A DNA stretch of 64,000 bases. It comes from Typhlomys cinereus (Eukaryota; Chordata; Mammalia; Rodentia; Platacanthomyidae). The stretch lies in assembly GCA_023101885.1 (NCBI GenBank), contig JALPQD010000515.1, forward strand, positions 244,501-308,500, in the 5' to 3' direction. Position numbers and translations under genes: made by a program. How positions within the stretch are numbered: the stretch's first letter is position 1; each line of letters begins with the position of its first letter. A model generated the notes under the pieces. That model saw only the letters and a list, made by a program, of their open reading frames with translations. It searched no databases and had not been told where the DNA came from. This document shows, one piece after another, positions 27,560 to 38,590 of the stretch.

Positions 27560-27895
27560 TGGATACTACTCCATCATCAGATGAATGGACAAAGAGAATG
27601 TGTCATGTATATACACTTTGCAGCAAATGGGTGGAACCGGAGGACGTTATGTTAAGTGAAATAAGCCAGACATCAAAAATCAAGCACTACATGTTCTCTG
27701 TCATATGTGAAAGCCCACCGTGCATGTAGACTGATGATTAATGGAAGCTGGGTTTGGGATAGAGATCGGGTCAGTGGACATTCTATGTATGCATTGAAGT
27801 CTCACTCTGACTCCCTATTAATATGTACAAGCAGTGCATGCTACTAGAGTCAAAACTGATAGAATAAGATTTTAGATAACGGATAATTCTGTGTG
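27560..27895 (+). mobile_element. L1 LINE 3' fragment (type 1 tail), second copy
   Basis: Very similar to the fragment at 24.8-25.09 kb across the ORF2 end and the 3' UTR, including AGCAGTGCATGCTACT and GTCAAAACTGATAGA. This copy retains the ACGTTATGTTAAGTGA segment that the first one lacks. Confidence 0.75.
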
Positions 27896-28094
27896 ATCTA
27901 AAGTTTTGTTCCCTAAGCAAATGGCTCCTACCCAACCTTTTGAAACTGGCTCATCCCTACAGCTGAAAAACCTAGTAAAGATCAGAATTCTTCTTGTCTT
28001 TATGCATTTTGGTAAGCTTTAAATGAATAATTCTTATTTCTCAAATGCCTGCAACCAATGACAGACATTTTTGTAAGATCTTAATCTATATTAT

Positions 28095-28290
28095 TAACTT
28101 ACTCAACTTACTCAGTTATCCTTAAAACAACTGCCAAGTGTTACCGTCCCCACTTGAGAGATTTAGAAACTGTTGCTTAGAGAAGTCATGGATAACGGTC
28201 CTCAAATCATAAGATAGCAGTTGAGCTGAAATGCGAAAGTTATGAGCCACATCACTACAAAGTGCTTAGAGTGCAGCATTTCTGTTCTTC
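28095..28290 (-). mobile_element. Probable MIR SINE
   Basis: CCCCACTTGAGAGATTTAGAAACTGTTGC... AGAGAAGTCATGGATAACGG... resembles the reverse complement of the MIR core (consensus CCATTTTACAGATGAGGAAACTGAGGC). Diverged, as expected of an ancient mammalian SINE. Confidence 0.5.
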
Positions 28291-28308
28291 GTAACAATCC
28301 TTCAAAGG

Positions 28309-28535
28309 AGCTGGAGATATAGCTCAGTCAGTGAATTGCTTGCCACACAGTCACAAGGACCAGAGTTTGACCCCTAGAACTCACATAAAAGCTGGGCACA
28401 GGAGTATCCACCTGCAATCCCAGCTCTGAGAAAGCGGAGACAGATAGATCTCTGGTGGTTGCTGGCCAGCCAGTCTAGCCTAATTAGAAGGTTTCAGGTA
28501 CAATAAAAGACTCTATCAAGAAATTAAGGCAGACA
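28309..28535 (+). mobile_element. tRNA-derived SINE (B3-like)
   Basis: Head AGCTGGAGATATAGCTCAGTCAGTG with the A box, B-box GAGTTTGACCCC, middle AAAAGCTGGGCAC and CCTGCAATCCCAGCTCTGAG, and a 3' part GGCCAGCCAGTCTAGCCTAATTAG. Followed 20 bases later by a second SINE of the other type. Confidence 0.7.
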
Positions 28536-28556
28536 TTCCAATCAAAATTCCAATGC

Positions 28557-28800
28557 AGACTGGGGAGATGGCTCATCTCCCCAGCAAAAGGATCTGAGTT
28601 CAGATCTCAAGGTTCTACATTTTTAAAAATGCACAGAGAAAATGATAGTGGCCTGAAATTCCAGCCCTGAAAGGTGGAGCCTGGGAAACCCCAAAGCAAA
28701 GCAAATGGATGAGTAATCTAGGATGATTCCCCATTTCACCCTTAGGCTTCCACAGACACACACTCAAGCATCCTCTGGTATACACACAAACACGTGCAAA
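28557..28800 (+). mobile_element. tRNA-derived SINE (B2 superfamily), short CA tail
   Basis: Head ACTGGGGAGATGGCTCATC (an internal part of the head looks deleted), shared block GAGCCTGGGAAACCCCAAAG, then TTCACCCTTAGGCTTCCACAGAC and a degenerate CA tail. Confidence 0.7.
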
Positions 28801-28829
28801 CAAACAAAACTCCAATTTAATTCTTCAAA

Positions 28830-31020
28830 GAGGTTTAAAAATAATCTTAATATTCATATTGAAGTACAACGGCCCTTGGTAGCCAAAATAATCCTGAACA
28901 ATAAAAGTACCAATGGAGGCATTTTGTTACCATACTTCATTTCAAACTATATTACAGAGCCATAGTAATAAAAAAAAATCATGGTACTGGCACAAAAACA
29001 GACACACTGATCAATAAATTAAGGATCTAGATATAAGCCCATGCATCTGTAGTCATCTGATATTTGACAAAGATGCCAAAATGCAAGTAAGCATCTTGAA
29101 CAAGTGGTGCTGGGAAAATTGGATGTCTACATGTAGAAAAATGAAACTGAACCCTCATCTCTCATCCTTCATTGAAATTAACTTCAAATGGATCAAAGGC
29201 CTCAATGTTGGGCCAGAGATATTGAACTTCCTAGAATAAAGAATAGGGAGTATACTAGAACTGATTGGCTTAGGTAAAGATTTTCTGAGTAGAACCCTAT
29301 TCACATAGGAAATAAGACCAACAATCAACAAATAGGATCTCATAAAATTAAAAAGCTTATGTTTAGAAAAAGAAATAATTGTGCAAAATGGCAACTCACG
29401 GAATAAGAGAAAGCTTTCACTAGCCATATGCCTGATAGAGGATTAGTACCAGAGTATTCAAAGAATTAAATATCAAGAAAACAAGCAACCCAATTAAAAA
29501 ATGGATCTTGGAACTCAGAAGAAGAAAAAAATGCTGAACAAATATTTTAAAAAGTGTCTCCCTAGCCATTAGGGAAATGCAAATTAAGATATTATCTTAT
29601 CCCAGTCAGAATGGCTAAGCTCAAAAACACAGATAATAACAAATGCTGGAGAAGGTATAGGGAAAAAGGATCCCTTATTCATTCTTGGTAGGAGTGTTAA
29701 TTTGTATGCTTCTTCGAAAATCAGTATGGAGGTTTCTCAAAGAGCTAAAATTTGAACTACCATATGACCTAGCTATACCTCTCCTGGGAATATTCCCAAG
29801 GAGCTCCACATCATATTACAGAGATATTTGCACATCCATTTTCATTTCATCTATGTTCGTAATTGCAAAGAAATGTAATTAGCCTAGAAGTCCATCACTG
29901 GATGAATGGATAATGAAAATGTGGTACGTATATGCAGTGGGATACTATTCAGCTGTTGAGAAAAATTAAATTATGAAATTCACTGTAAATGGATGAAATT
30001 TGAAGATACAAAATTGAGTGAAATATCTTAGATGCAGAAAGACAAACACATGTTCTCCCTTCTATGCGAATACTAACATTGTATACCTTTATGGTATACT
30101 TAAAAAGAAACTCTTATAATAGCCATAAACTAGAAAGGAATATAAGTTGAGGGGAGAAGTATTGGAAATAATCTTTATAGAAGGGTAGTAATAGAATTCA
30201 GGGGACAAGAAGGTGCTTAAACATACTCAGGTAAGCAATTGCTTTCTGATTGGCATTAAGGACCATTAAATGGCAGTGAATACATGCCTGATACTGTTAA
30301 TCCAGCCAAATATATGTGGAAAGAGAGACCCCCCTAGTTGGGAACAAAATTCTGTAAATACTTGATAATAAGCCACCATCTAAATGTTTGCCATTGTACC
30401 CTTAATCTAAGAAGCACTCAGCAGTCAATCAAGAAGTGTCCTTCTGCAATGGGAGATATACAACACAGAGAAACATCTGTCAAAGTGCAGAGAAAAAGCA
30501 ATAGTGGATACCTACACAGGACATCGAAATCATTCCCTATATCAAAGCTCACTGAACTTTCAAAAGGGGGGGAAGAAAGGGTGGGGAGAGGTAATGACAA
30601 ACAGTAACCTGAATTTATATCACGGCTTCCACACCCAAGAGCTCTACATATCCATGTCTAGAAGTCTGTCAATTTCCACTAACCCTCCATAACAGCCAAC
30701 TTTCAATATTTCACCATAGAGAAGGATCTCTAGAGATACAGCACCATCCTGAGAGACTGGTTGGGACAGGTGCTGGAGCGGAGAGGGAGAGCTTCCTCAC
30801 TCAACAGTCTGCCCACTAGCAGATTATCCATGCCCCAGCAGGTGTCCAGACACTTGGCAGTGCCAACATCCTGGATAGGACCCAGTGGGTAAAACATGCA
30901 GGGGGATGTGGGGGCAGGAAGGAGACTGGCTGGAGGAGAATGAGTGGGGTGGGATGAGCGGGGAAAGGTTGGGTAACAGAGGATGAAAACGTGTAAATTC
31001 ATGCACTTGTGTATAAAAGC
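28830..31020 (+). mobile_element. L1 LINE, 5'-truncated, ORF2 end plus G-rich 3' UTR
   Basis: Begins within ORF2 (TACAACGGCCCTTGGTAGCC; later TGATATTTGACAAAGATGCC, TGGATCAAAGGCCTCAATG) and continues to the ORF2 C-terminus near 30050. One frame at 29685-29882 reads VWRFLKELKFELPYDLAIPLLGI, a clear L1 ORF2 signature. Stops and shifts break the frame throughout. A long 3' region with G-rich tracts (30565-30590 and 30897-30970) follows. The exact 3' end is uncertain. Confidence 0.75.
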
Positions 31021-32520
31021 TTCAAAGAAAAATGTCAGAAAGCTATTAAGGAACATCAACCTCTGCCTTTCCCATGCATACACACATATGTGTTATTGCA
31101 CCAACATATACACATGTGCATCTTCATGCACACACACAAACATATATTCACACATGCAAAAAAAAGTCCTACAGCAGAGGTGTGGTGATAAGAATAGATA
31201 AGAATGTTCACATATCCTACCAACGATGACATCTCTGTGCAAGCTGCCTTGTTTTATGCTCCCATCCACCTTCAATCTTGAAGTCTCCTGGCTATTGCTA
31301 GTGAGCGGGCTATGACAGTTCAACGAAACACAACTGGAGTTCAAGAGTTCAGTTTCCTCTGTTAAATAAAATGTCACCACTCTCCAGTCACATGCAGCAA
31401 GCATATTTATGTATAACCAGCATGGTGTTTTCGACACGACTGGACTTTCAGCCGTCAGTCCACGAATCATCATCTGTGCAGGTCAAACTCTGTACCTGTG
31501 CTTAAACAATATCCAGAAACCTGTATATGTCTATTGAAGTGATCATGTGAAAAGCTTCCTAGATCCCTCACTAAGAAGCCATGTTTAGTCATTAGTATTC
31601 TGGTCAGACAGGAAACCTCCCTTGCAGAGCTAAGGCAGAGGGAACTGCAGCGTTATGCACTATAAATAGCGATTTTATTAAAATGTAAAAAATAATGGTT
31701 GAGAAATGGAAGAGGTAGGGGCAAAGGGTTGCCATAGCAACTCAATCACTCCCTCAGCTTTCGAAGAGTGGAGAAAACTAAGGAATAGTAAATAAAGGAA
31801 TGGAAATAAAGGAAATCTCTGTGATCACGAGTGGAATGAGACAGCACAGAAGGAATAATTTGCAAGTTGAGTGATAAGCCAGGAAACAAAGGACGGGTCT
31901 CATGAAGGGATGCCCCTCCTCGGGCAGCATGTCTTGGTCATCCTTGCAGCTCAGTCACAACATGATTCTTGACAAAGGATTTATGGATCGGTGACAGTTC
32001 CTCCCAAGGAAGCAAGTATTCTCTTGTTATCCTCCTGGAAACTGTCACCCCATGCACCCACACCCACACCCTGTATATTTGTAGATATTGATTCTAGAAT
32101 CACCATTCTTCATTCCAACCCTCACTCCAGGATTGATTCTTGACAGATCAAGAAAGAATAGTAGTGACCAGAATTCCATCCAGCCCTAAGGTATTATATT
32201 AATTCACATTTTTTAAAAAATACTACCAAGGACAGCCATCATAAAAGAATATTTATTCATCACGTTACAGATTTCCAGGTACTTACATGTTTTGTCATTT
32301 ATGTTGGAGAGCCAGTTCAGCAATCTGGATTTTGTTTACCTTACCATGAAACCTAGTGAGTCAACTCAGACTGAATAACTTAATTACTATCTCTTGTACA
32401 CAAGAATTTCTTAATTCATCTGGAGGATGGAGTCTATGCTGATGGTTGGCATGACCATCAGTCTGTCTTAGTCACAAACTGTACTCACTTAAGCAATGAG
32501 CTCTGTCTATTCATTAGCTT
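31020..32520. other. Intergenic DNA, no gene
   Basis: Degenerate CA-rich sequence near 31080-31160, then single-copy-looking sequence. No supported coding frame. Confidence 0.5.

Positions 32521-32522
<2 letters not shown>

Positions 32523-32593
<71 letters not shown>
32523..32593. repeat. (CT)n microsatellite
   Basis: About 70 bases of pure CT. Downstream TTCATATGCATGGGGAGAGGCAGACAGACAG suggests that it may be linked to a degraded SINE. Confidence 0.95.
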
Positions 32594-32598
<5 letters not shown>

Positions 32599-32599
32599 T

Positions 32600-33620
32600 C
32601 TTCATATGCATGGGGAGAGGCAGACAGACAGACAGAGACATGAGATCCATGTAAGCAGTTCTAGTGGAGAAGAAATAGACAAAGGTTGTCCAAAGTAATG
32701 TTTAAGCATTTTATAAAATCCTTTAGATATGCTGGATTGTGGCAGGAACTACTAGCAGATGTTTGGTTTATTTTTTTCCCACAATCTGAAAGAAATGGGT
32801 AAGGAAGTTAGGCGGAAAGAAAGACAGGATTAAAAACTAGCACCAAATAAGCCACAGATCTTGCTAGAGCTGAAAAGTCATGGTACATACATCTAAGGCA
32901 CCATAGGACAAACCTCAAGCACTGCATATGGCTCAAGAGAAAGAAAACTGTTGCCTTGCATATAATGACTTCCTCAGAGTAGAAAGCAATGAAGGTGAGA
33001 GAAAAGGGTCTGCAGGGGAGAAGATGTGTGCTGATTTCCAGATCACAGAATGTTTCTCCTAAAGGTACACTTACTTGGGTAAGGAAACAATTTTTTAAAA
33101 AGAAATACTGTGATTTTGAACAAAACTGATGTTGAATTGAAGCTTCATGCGAGTTAGTGGAAAGATGGAATGGTATTTGAAGGTGGAACATTTGGGAAAC
33201 AAAGTCAAACATGAGACTGGGCCATTAATCCAGTGGGTCTGTGTTTTACAGGAAGAAGAGAAGTCCAAGCTATGATACTCTGCCTTCCCCTAGAATGCTC
33301 TGTGCCACTTTGACATGCCATAGAAAGTCCAAGCACATGGTAATCCTGAACATTCCAGACTTCAGACCCATGGGTGGGATATATTTTCATCCTTTATAAG
33401 TTACCTAGTCATTCACAGTTATAACAACAACCTAAAATATGAAGTAGTCAAATTATGGTGCTCATTACTCAAAATGCGATGCATGTTACCATGTGAACAA
33501 GTTCAAAAAGACTTTAGGTGAAATCACATAAAACAGTTAAAATATTAAGGGAAACCAGAATATAAAAATACAATTCTTATTTAGCACTTTCCAGATTACC
33601 AAGTACTCTCGCACAATCTT
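32600..33620. other. Intergenic DNA, no gene
   Basis: A 134-codon antisense frame at 32808-33212 has no recognisable domain and no promoter or neighbours to support it. I see nothing else. Confidence 0.5.
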
Positions 33621-33631
33621 CGTTGATATTT

Positions 33632-33950
33632 ATTTATTTATTTAGAGAGGGGTCATGCATGCCATGGGGCATGGTGAGAGACCCTTTCTCCAGTTTTATT
33701 ACCATCATCTCCTCCTCTACACACCCACATATGCACTTCTGTTCTTTCCTAAACCTCTCCTTCCTTTCTCTTTTGTTTAGTCATATGCAATCTTTCACTT
33801 TTACATTTGGAAAATGTTGAACATCTGCCTAGTTAAATCAGAAGTTAGTTCTCTCCTTCCACCATATGAGCTTCTGGGAACCAAATTCAAGTGACCAGGT
33901 TTGAGAACATGTGTCTAACCCACTGAGCTGTCTTGCTGGCCTGCTCACAC
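33632..33950 (-). mobile_element. tRNA-derived SINE, reverse orientation, probably interrupted
   Basis: Starts with TTTATTTATTTATTTAGAGAG (an A-rich tail on the minus strand) and ends AACCCACTGAGCTGTCTTGCTGGCC, the complement of a tRNA-like SINE head (GGCCAGCAAGACAGCTCAGTGGGTT). The middle holds a pyrimidine-rich segment whose last 61 bases recur at 34330-34389. Confidence 0.55.
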
Positions 33951-34389
33951 AAAACTTATTCGTCTCTACAGACACCCGAAAAGGTAAGTCATGACAGCAG
34001 GTAGATTCACAAAAGATAGGCTCTGAGCTTAAGCACAATGTTGTGGTCAGTATTCAGTTTTCTGAAGTAGAAGGCTACTGATGAGAGCAAAACTGCATGA
34101 ATGTCAAAGTGAAAGAATCTGTTTCTAGACTGCATGCCTACAGCTTTGATGGGGCAACCTGGGAAAGGAACACCAAGATTCACAGCTACGCATCATGAAT
34201 TCGTAATGGAGTCTCCTGTGTTTAAGTTAATCGCACAATGGCGCCGTGAGTCCCATTTCTATCAGTCATGAAATGCCCTTCTCCTCCTACACACCAAATT
34301 TCTCCTTTCTCTTCCTTTTTCTCTCTGCTTAGTCATATGCGATCTTCACTTTTACATCAGGAAAATGTTGAACATCTGCCTAGTTAAAT

Positions 34390-35735
34390 TTTAGGGCTCA
34401 CAATTAAAAATGGGCCACGGAACTCAAAAGAAACTTTTCCAGAGATGAAATCAAAATGTCTAATAAACATCTTAAAAAATGTTCCACATCCCTAGCCATC
34501 AGGAAAATGCAAAACAAAACTACCCTGAGATGTCATCTCATCCAGGCCAGGATGGCAAAAATCCACAATATAAACAACACCAAATGCTGGAGAGGATGTG
34601 GAGAGAAGGGAACTCTCATACATTGCTGGTGGGAATGCAGGCTTATACAACCACTCTGGTGATCAGTATGGCAATTTCTAAAAAAGTTAAACATTGTAAT
34701 GCCATATGACCCTGCTATACCATTACTAGGAAAAAATCCCCCATAATGCAGAAATTCACTACAGTGATACAAGCACAACCACGTTCATTGCAGCACTATT
34801 TACAATACCAAAGTTTTGGAATCAACCCAAATGCCCAACAGTTGACGAATAGACAAGGAAAATGTGGTACATTTATATAATGGAAATACTACTCAGCCAT
34901 CAAAAAAGATGAATTAATGAAAAGAAAGGACATAGGGAATCATGCTTCAGCAGAGAAAAGAGGCCAAGGTTAAATATTGCATGTAGGTAGCGAGACATCT
35001 GGTCAGATCACTCTTACTTCCCTCCTAGTCACTTGGGACTGAACAGATTTGATTTCACCAATCTTGGAGGATATAGGGACTGGCAGATAGATGGTAACCA
35101 TCCGGCAAACCTCCTCACTGCTGTGTCCTACTCCTATTCTTCCATCTGCTTTGAGTCTCCTCTTGTATTAAGATCTTCATTTAAATAGTCTTTTATCTTT
35201 GGTTAGGAGGTGACCTTCCATACCAATCAGGATGCAGCCAAGTGCAGAGCAGGAAAAGCAAAACTGAAAGCAACAACAAACCATAATTCAGAGCACGAAA
35301 ATCCCTACATTATTCAGATTAGACTTTGCCTCACCTGCATAATGGCTGACATGTCAAAGACTCCCCAAAGTCTAGTATGGATCTCAGGGGAGATCCAAAT
35401 AGTAGGATCCTTAGAAGCAAGGGATTAAACAATCATAATAGAGTTCCCATACTAACGGGGAGTCCAAGAAGGGGCTCGGCCTGTGCCACCGAGTCCTGAA
35501 CCCTCACTAGAGTGGAGGACTCAAAGGGAGGTTTGGAGTTCACATAAAAGGATGCTCCAGGGTATGGGAGGGAGGAAAGGGAAGGTACCAGGAGAGGGGA
35601 GGGAATAAAGGGAGTAAAATAAAGGGGGAAGGGGGGAGAGTGCAAGGGGGGATGACTGGGGAGGGGAGGGAAGAGGGAGAGGATGTGGTACCTATTGAGC
35701 TTGTATGATTAGGAAAAAAATAAAATGTGGGAGGA
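34390..35735 (+). mobile_element. L1 LINE, 5'-truncated, ORF2 end plus purine-rich 3' UTR (type 2 tail)
   Basis: ORF2 C-terminal coding sequence is easy to read: the frame 34456-34662 gives [19 protein letters not shown] and later [18 protein letters not shown], hallmarks of L1 ORF2. It breaks by frameshift after QPLW near 34662. The 3' UTR runs to a long polypurine tract at 35560-35690 and an AAAAATAAAATG tail. The tail type matches 48310-49086. Confidence 0.85.
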
Positions 35736-36080
35736 AAAAAAGAAAATCGACTTCAGAGCTTTCTTCTACTTAACCAAATATGTAATTATCACCATAGATA
35801 TCATGCTTATATGTCATATTATAAGCAAATTTTCAAAATTTATACACATGATATATTTGCTTTCTATATGCCTAATGTATGGTAATTTATGGATTAAAAG
35901 AACATAAATTTTAAAAAATCTTAGGGCTCATACTGTAGCTGCTCTGACTTAAGTAGTTAAGAATATCCTATAGTCATATTTATTGAGCAGCTATTATCAT
36001 GTGCTAGTTACAATAACAACTATCATGCATTCAGGTTCCTAATTATTTAATTTATTCCTTACAGCAAAACTGTCCTGGAA
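35736..36080. other. Intergenic DNA, no gene
   Basis: AT-rich sequence; nothing recognised. Confidence 0.5.
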
Positions 36081-36512
36081 AGTTGTGCTGGCTAGATATA
36101 GGTGTCAGCTCAATAACTGAAGGCTGATCTTTAGGTACATCTGTGAAGAATTGCTAGTTAAGGCAAGCCCTAATTGCATTCAGGAGAACATATAATTTTT
36201 GATGTGGGAAGATCCAGCCCATAATGGATGGAACATTCCTTAGGCAGGTAGATAATAGGAGGAAACTGGCTCAGCACTTTGGGGTACTTCAGTATACTTT
36301 TTGCAGACTCACAGTCTATCAACTGAGGCTTGCCACTCTCTCAGCAATTCCTGTAAATACTATGTGTCCAGTTCCCTTTAATTCCTGGTGTCAGTATGAA
36401 CTCATACTGCCAAGCTAGTCTATGAACAATAACCAGAAATGTAAGTATGAGTAAAAGCCCTTTGTTCCGCTAAGCTGTTTGGTCATTAATTGTTCCGCAA
36501 CATGCAGACAAT
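36081..36512 (+). mobile_element. Dispersed rodent repeat, copy C
   Basis: Same order of segments as copy A: GTGCTGGCTAGATATAGGTGTCAG, AGATCCAGCCCATAATGGATGGAAC, AACAATAACCAGAAATGTAAG, then AAAAGCCCTTTGTTCCGCTAAGCTG. More diverged at its 5' end than copy A. Confidence 0.55.
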
Positions 36513-36665
36513 CTGCAACAGAAGTGTTAACTCTGTGTATCATCAGAGAATCTGAGTCAGAAAGGAAGAAGCCCGTGGCTAGCATTGGTCTAGTCAAACC
36601 ACTCTAGGACAGCTGGCAGCTTCGACTTCCAGATTTTTGCCCATGTAGCATACTGGACATTATCT

Positions 36666-36683
36666 AAAATATCTGCATCAAAA

Positions 36684-36718
<35 letters not shown>

Positions 36719-36731
36719 AATATCTGCATCA
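36666..36731. repeat. (AAAT)n run between 15-bp direct repeats
   Basis: About 36-40 bases of AAAT units lie between two perfect copies of AAAATATCTGCATCA (36666-36680 and 36717-36731). The arrangement is that of a retroposed A-rich tail with its target-site duplication and no element body. Confidence 0.85.
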
Positions 36732-37870
36732 TGAATATGTTTCACCTACCCCTAGAGGCACTGCACAAGTGTCTGCTGTGTTGCACGTGTATCAGATGGT
36801 GGCAGAGAAGAAAGAAATTATTTCTACATCATTCTGACCTGTGAGTATTTGAGTGCTTAGTAGCCTGACGTATCCTGCTACCTGGCAAACCCCTGAATTC
36901 CATATTCGTATACTCACAACATGAGTGGCTTCCCAGTGGACTGGGCTCCACGTGGAAGTCTCCCATGTGTCAGGTTCCTTGTCATTTACTTAAGGATAGC
37001 ATCTCTGGACCAGGACTCCACATGCTCCTTTGACTTGGACAGTCTCATTGGGCCAGGGTTCCTTGTGCCCTTGACATAGGCAGCCTTGTGCTTTGGGACT
37101 CCACGTGGGACTCCATGCGCTTATACCATGTGGTTGAGAATCCATGATAAAGCTTGAAGCTCAATCATAACAACCATCTGCATTCTAAATGTACTTTATG
37201 GCTCCTATATTATTTTATAGTATGGTCCAATACTGTAGAGGTGAAAGGTAGACATGCTAAGAGAATGCCCAGGGGAATGTGGAGGGGGGAGGAAGAGTTA
37301 ACTGTGATCAAAATGCATTGCATGGATGTATGAGATTGTAAAAGAATACAAATGTACTTTAAAAAAAGAAAAGGCAGGAAAGAAAATGTACAGAAAGCTA
37401 AACTTATTTTATTAACCCTGAAATTGTAATGTGGTATACAAAAGGCATCTATCTGTTCCCCTGAAGAACTGGGCAAGCTAGAACATGGTCACTTTTACAA
37501 GGGGTCTAAAGGAAAAAAAGAGAAAGAGAAAATCCATGGGGCAGGCTGGGCAGAACTCTCACTGTTGGGACCAATGACGACAGGATAGAGTCACAACATT
37601 TGCATATTTATTAACAAACAAAACACACAAAAATAGCTTCTTATGATATTTTATCATGTTACATTTGTCAGAAACTTCCATGTATAGCTTTATGGTACAC
37701 ATACATGATCTGTTACAAATATCAATTTCAATGATTTAATGATCATAAAGACTCTAAATCTAATACCTTTTTGTGAATAGCATTGCTTATCTTGATAACT
37801 TTATAACGTACATACATACCAAATTAGATACCTCCAAGTATTATTTATAACATAAAAAAGCATATGTGTT
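36732..37870. other. Intergenic DNA, no gene
   Basis: Nothing recognised apart from a G-rich stretch near 37265-37295 next to CAAAATGCATTGCATGG, which may be a remnant of an L1 3' UTR. Confidence 0.4.
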
Positions 37871-37871
37871 T

Positions 37872-38100
37872 CAGTCAGGCATGGCGGCTCAGCCCTGTAG
37901 TTCCAGGTATTTGGAAGTCTGGGAGGCAGGAGGTTCAAGGTCTCCCTGAATACAGAGTGAATTCAAGGCTAGGTTGGGCAGCTTACTTAGATCCTATATC
38001 AAAATGAAAACTAAAAAGAGGGCTGGAGATATAGCTCTGTCTCTGTCTTTCTCTCTCAAATAAGTAAATATTTTTTAAAATAAATAAATCAAAAAAGCTC
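37872..38100 (+). mobile_element. B1 SINE joined to an ID-like fragment
   Basis: A 7SL-derived B1 body (GTCAGGCATGGCGGCTCAGCC, TTCCAGGTATTTGG, GGGAGGCAGGAGGTTCAAGG, TTCAAGGCTAGGTTGGGCAGC) runs into AAAAAGAGGGCTGGAGATATAGCTC, a tRNA-like ID head, then TCTCTCAAATAAGTAAAT. B1 with a downstream ID part is known as the B1-dID type in several rodent families. The ID part here is truncated or replaced by a CT/AAAT-rich tail. Confidence 0.7.
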
Positions 38101-38538
38101 TCTCTTCCTGCACAGCAGCTTACCCGAGGTATGCTGTCACAGCGGCAGACAGCCGACCAAGTCATTTTCCCAGGATTTTGTTTTAGGATTTGTTGGATCT
38201 ACTTGTTTTACTTCCTGGATTAGGCTGAGGACTCCATGCTTCAAGCAGATGTTTTCTCCCAACACCTACATGCCTTGTACATGACATCTCCTCTTGATAC
38301 ATTTGAGGAATTGAACTGAGATAAGGACTCAGTGTGGGAAACACCAAATTCCAGACTTCTCCTGCAACTAGAAAGATATCAAATATTCCTTACTCATTTC
38401 ACTTTGTCATCTTCAAATTGGATGTCTTCCCCCCCCCCTGTGGCCTGAACATCCGTAGCGTGTCTCTAGAGTGAGAAGTTAATAGCATTATCCTCAGCTC
38501 CCAATAGGCTGCTTGCCTTCTTATGGCCTCCAGAACTG

Positions 38539-38590
<52 letters not shown>

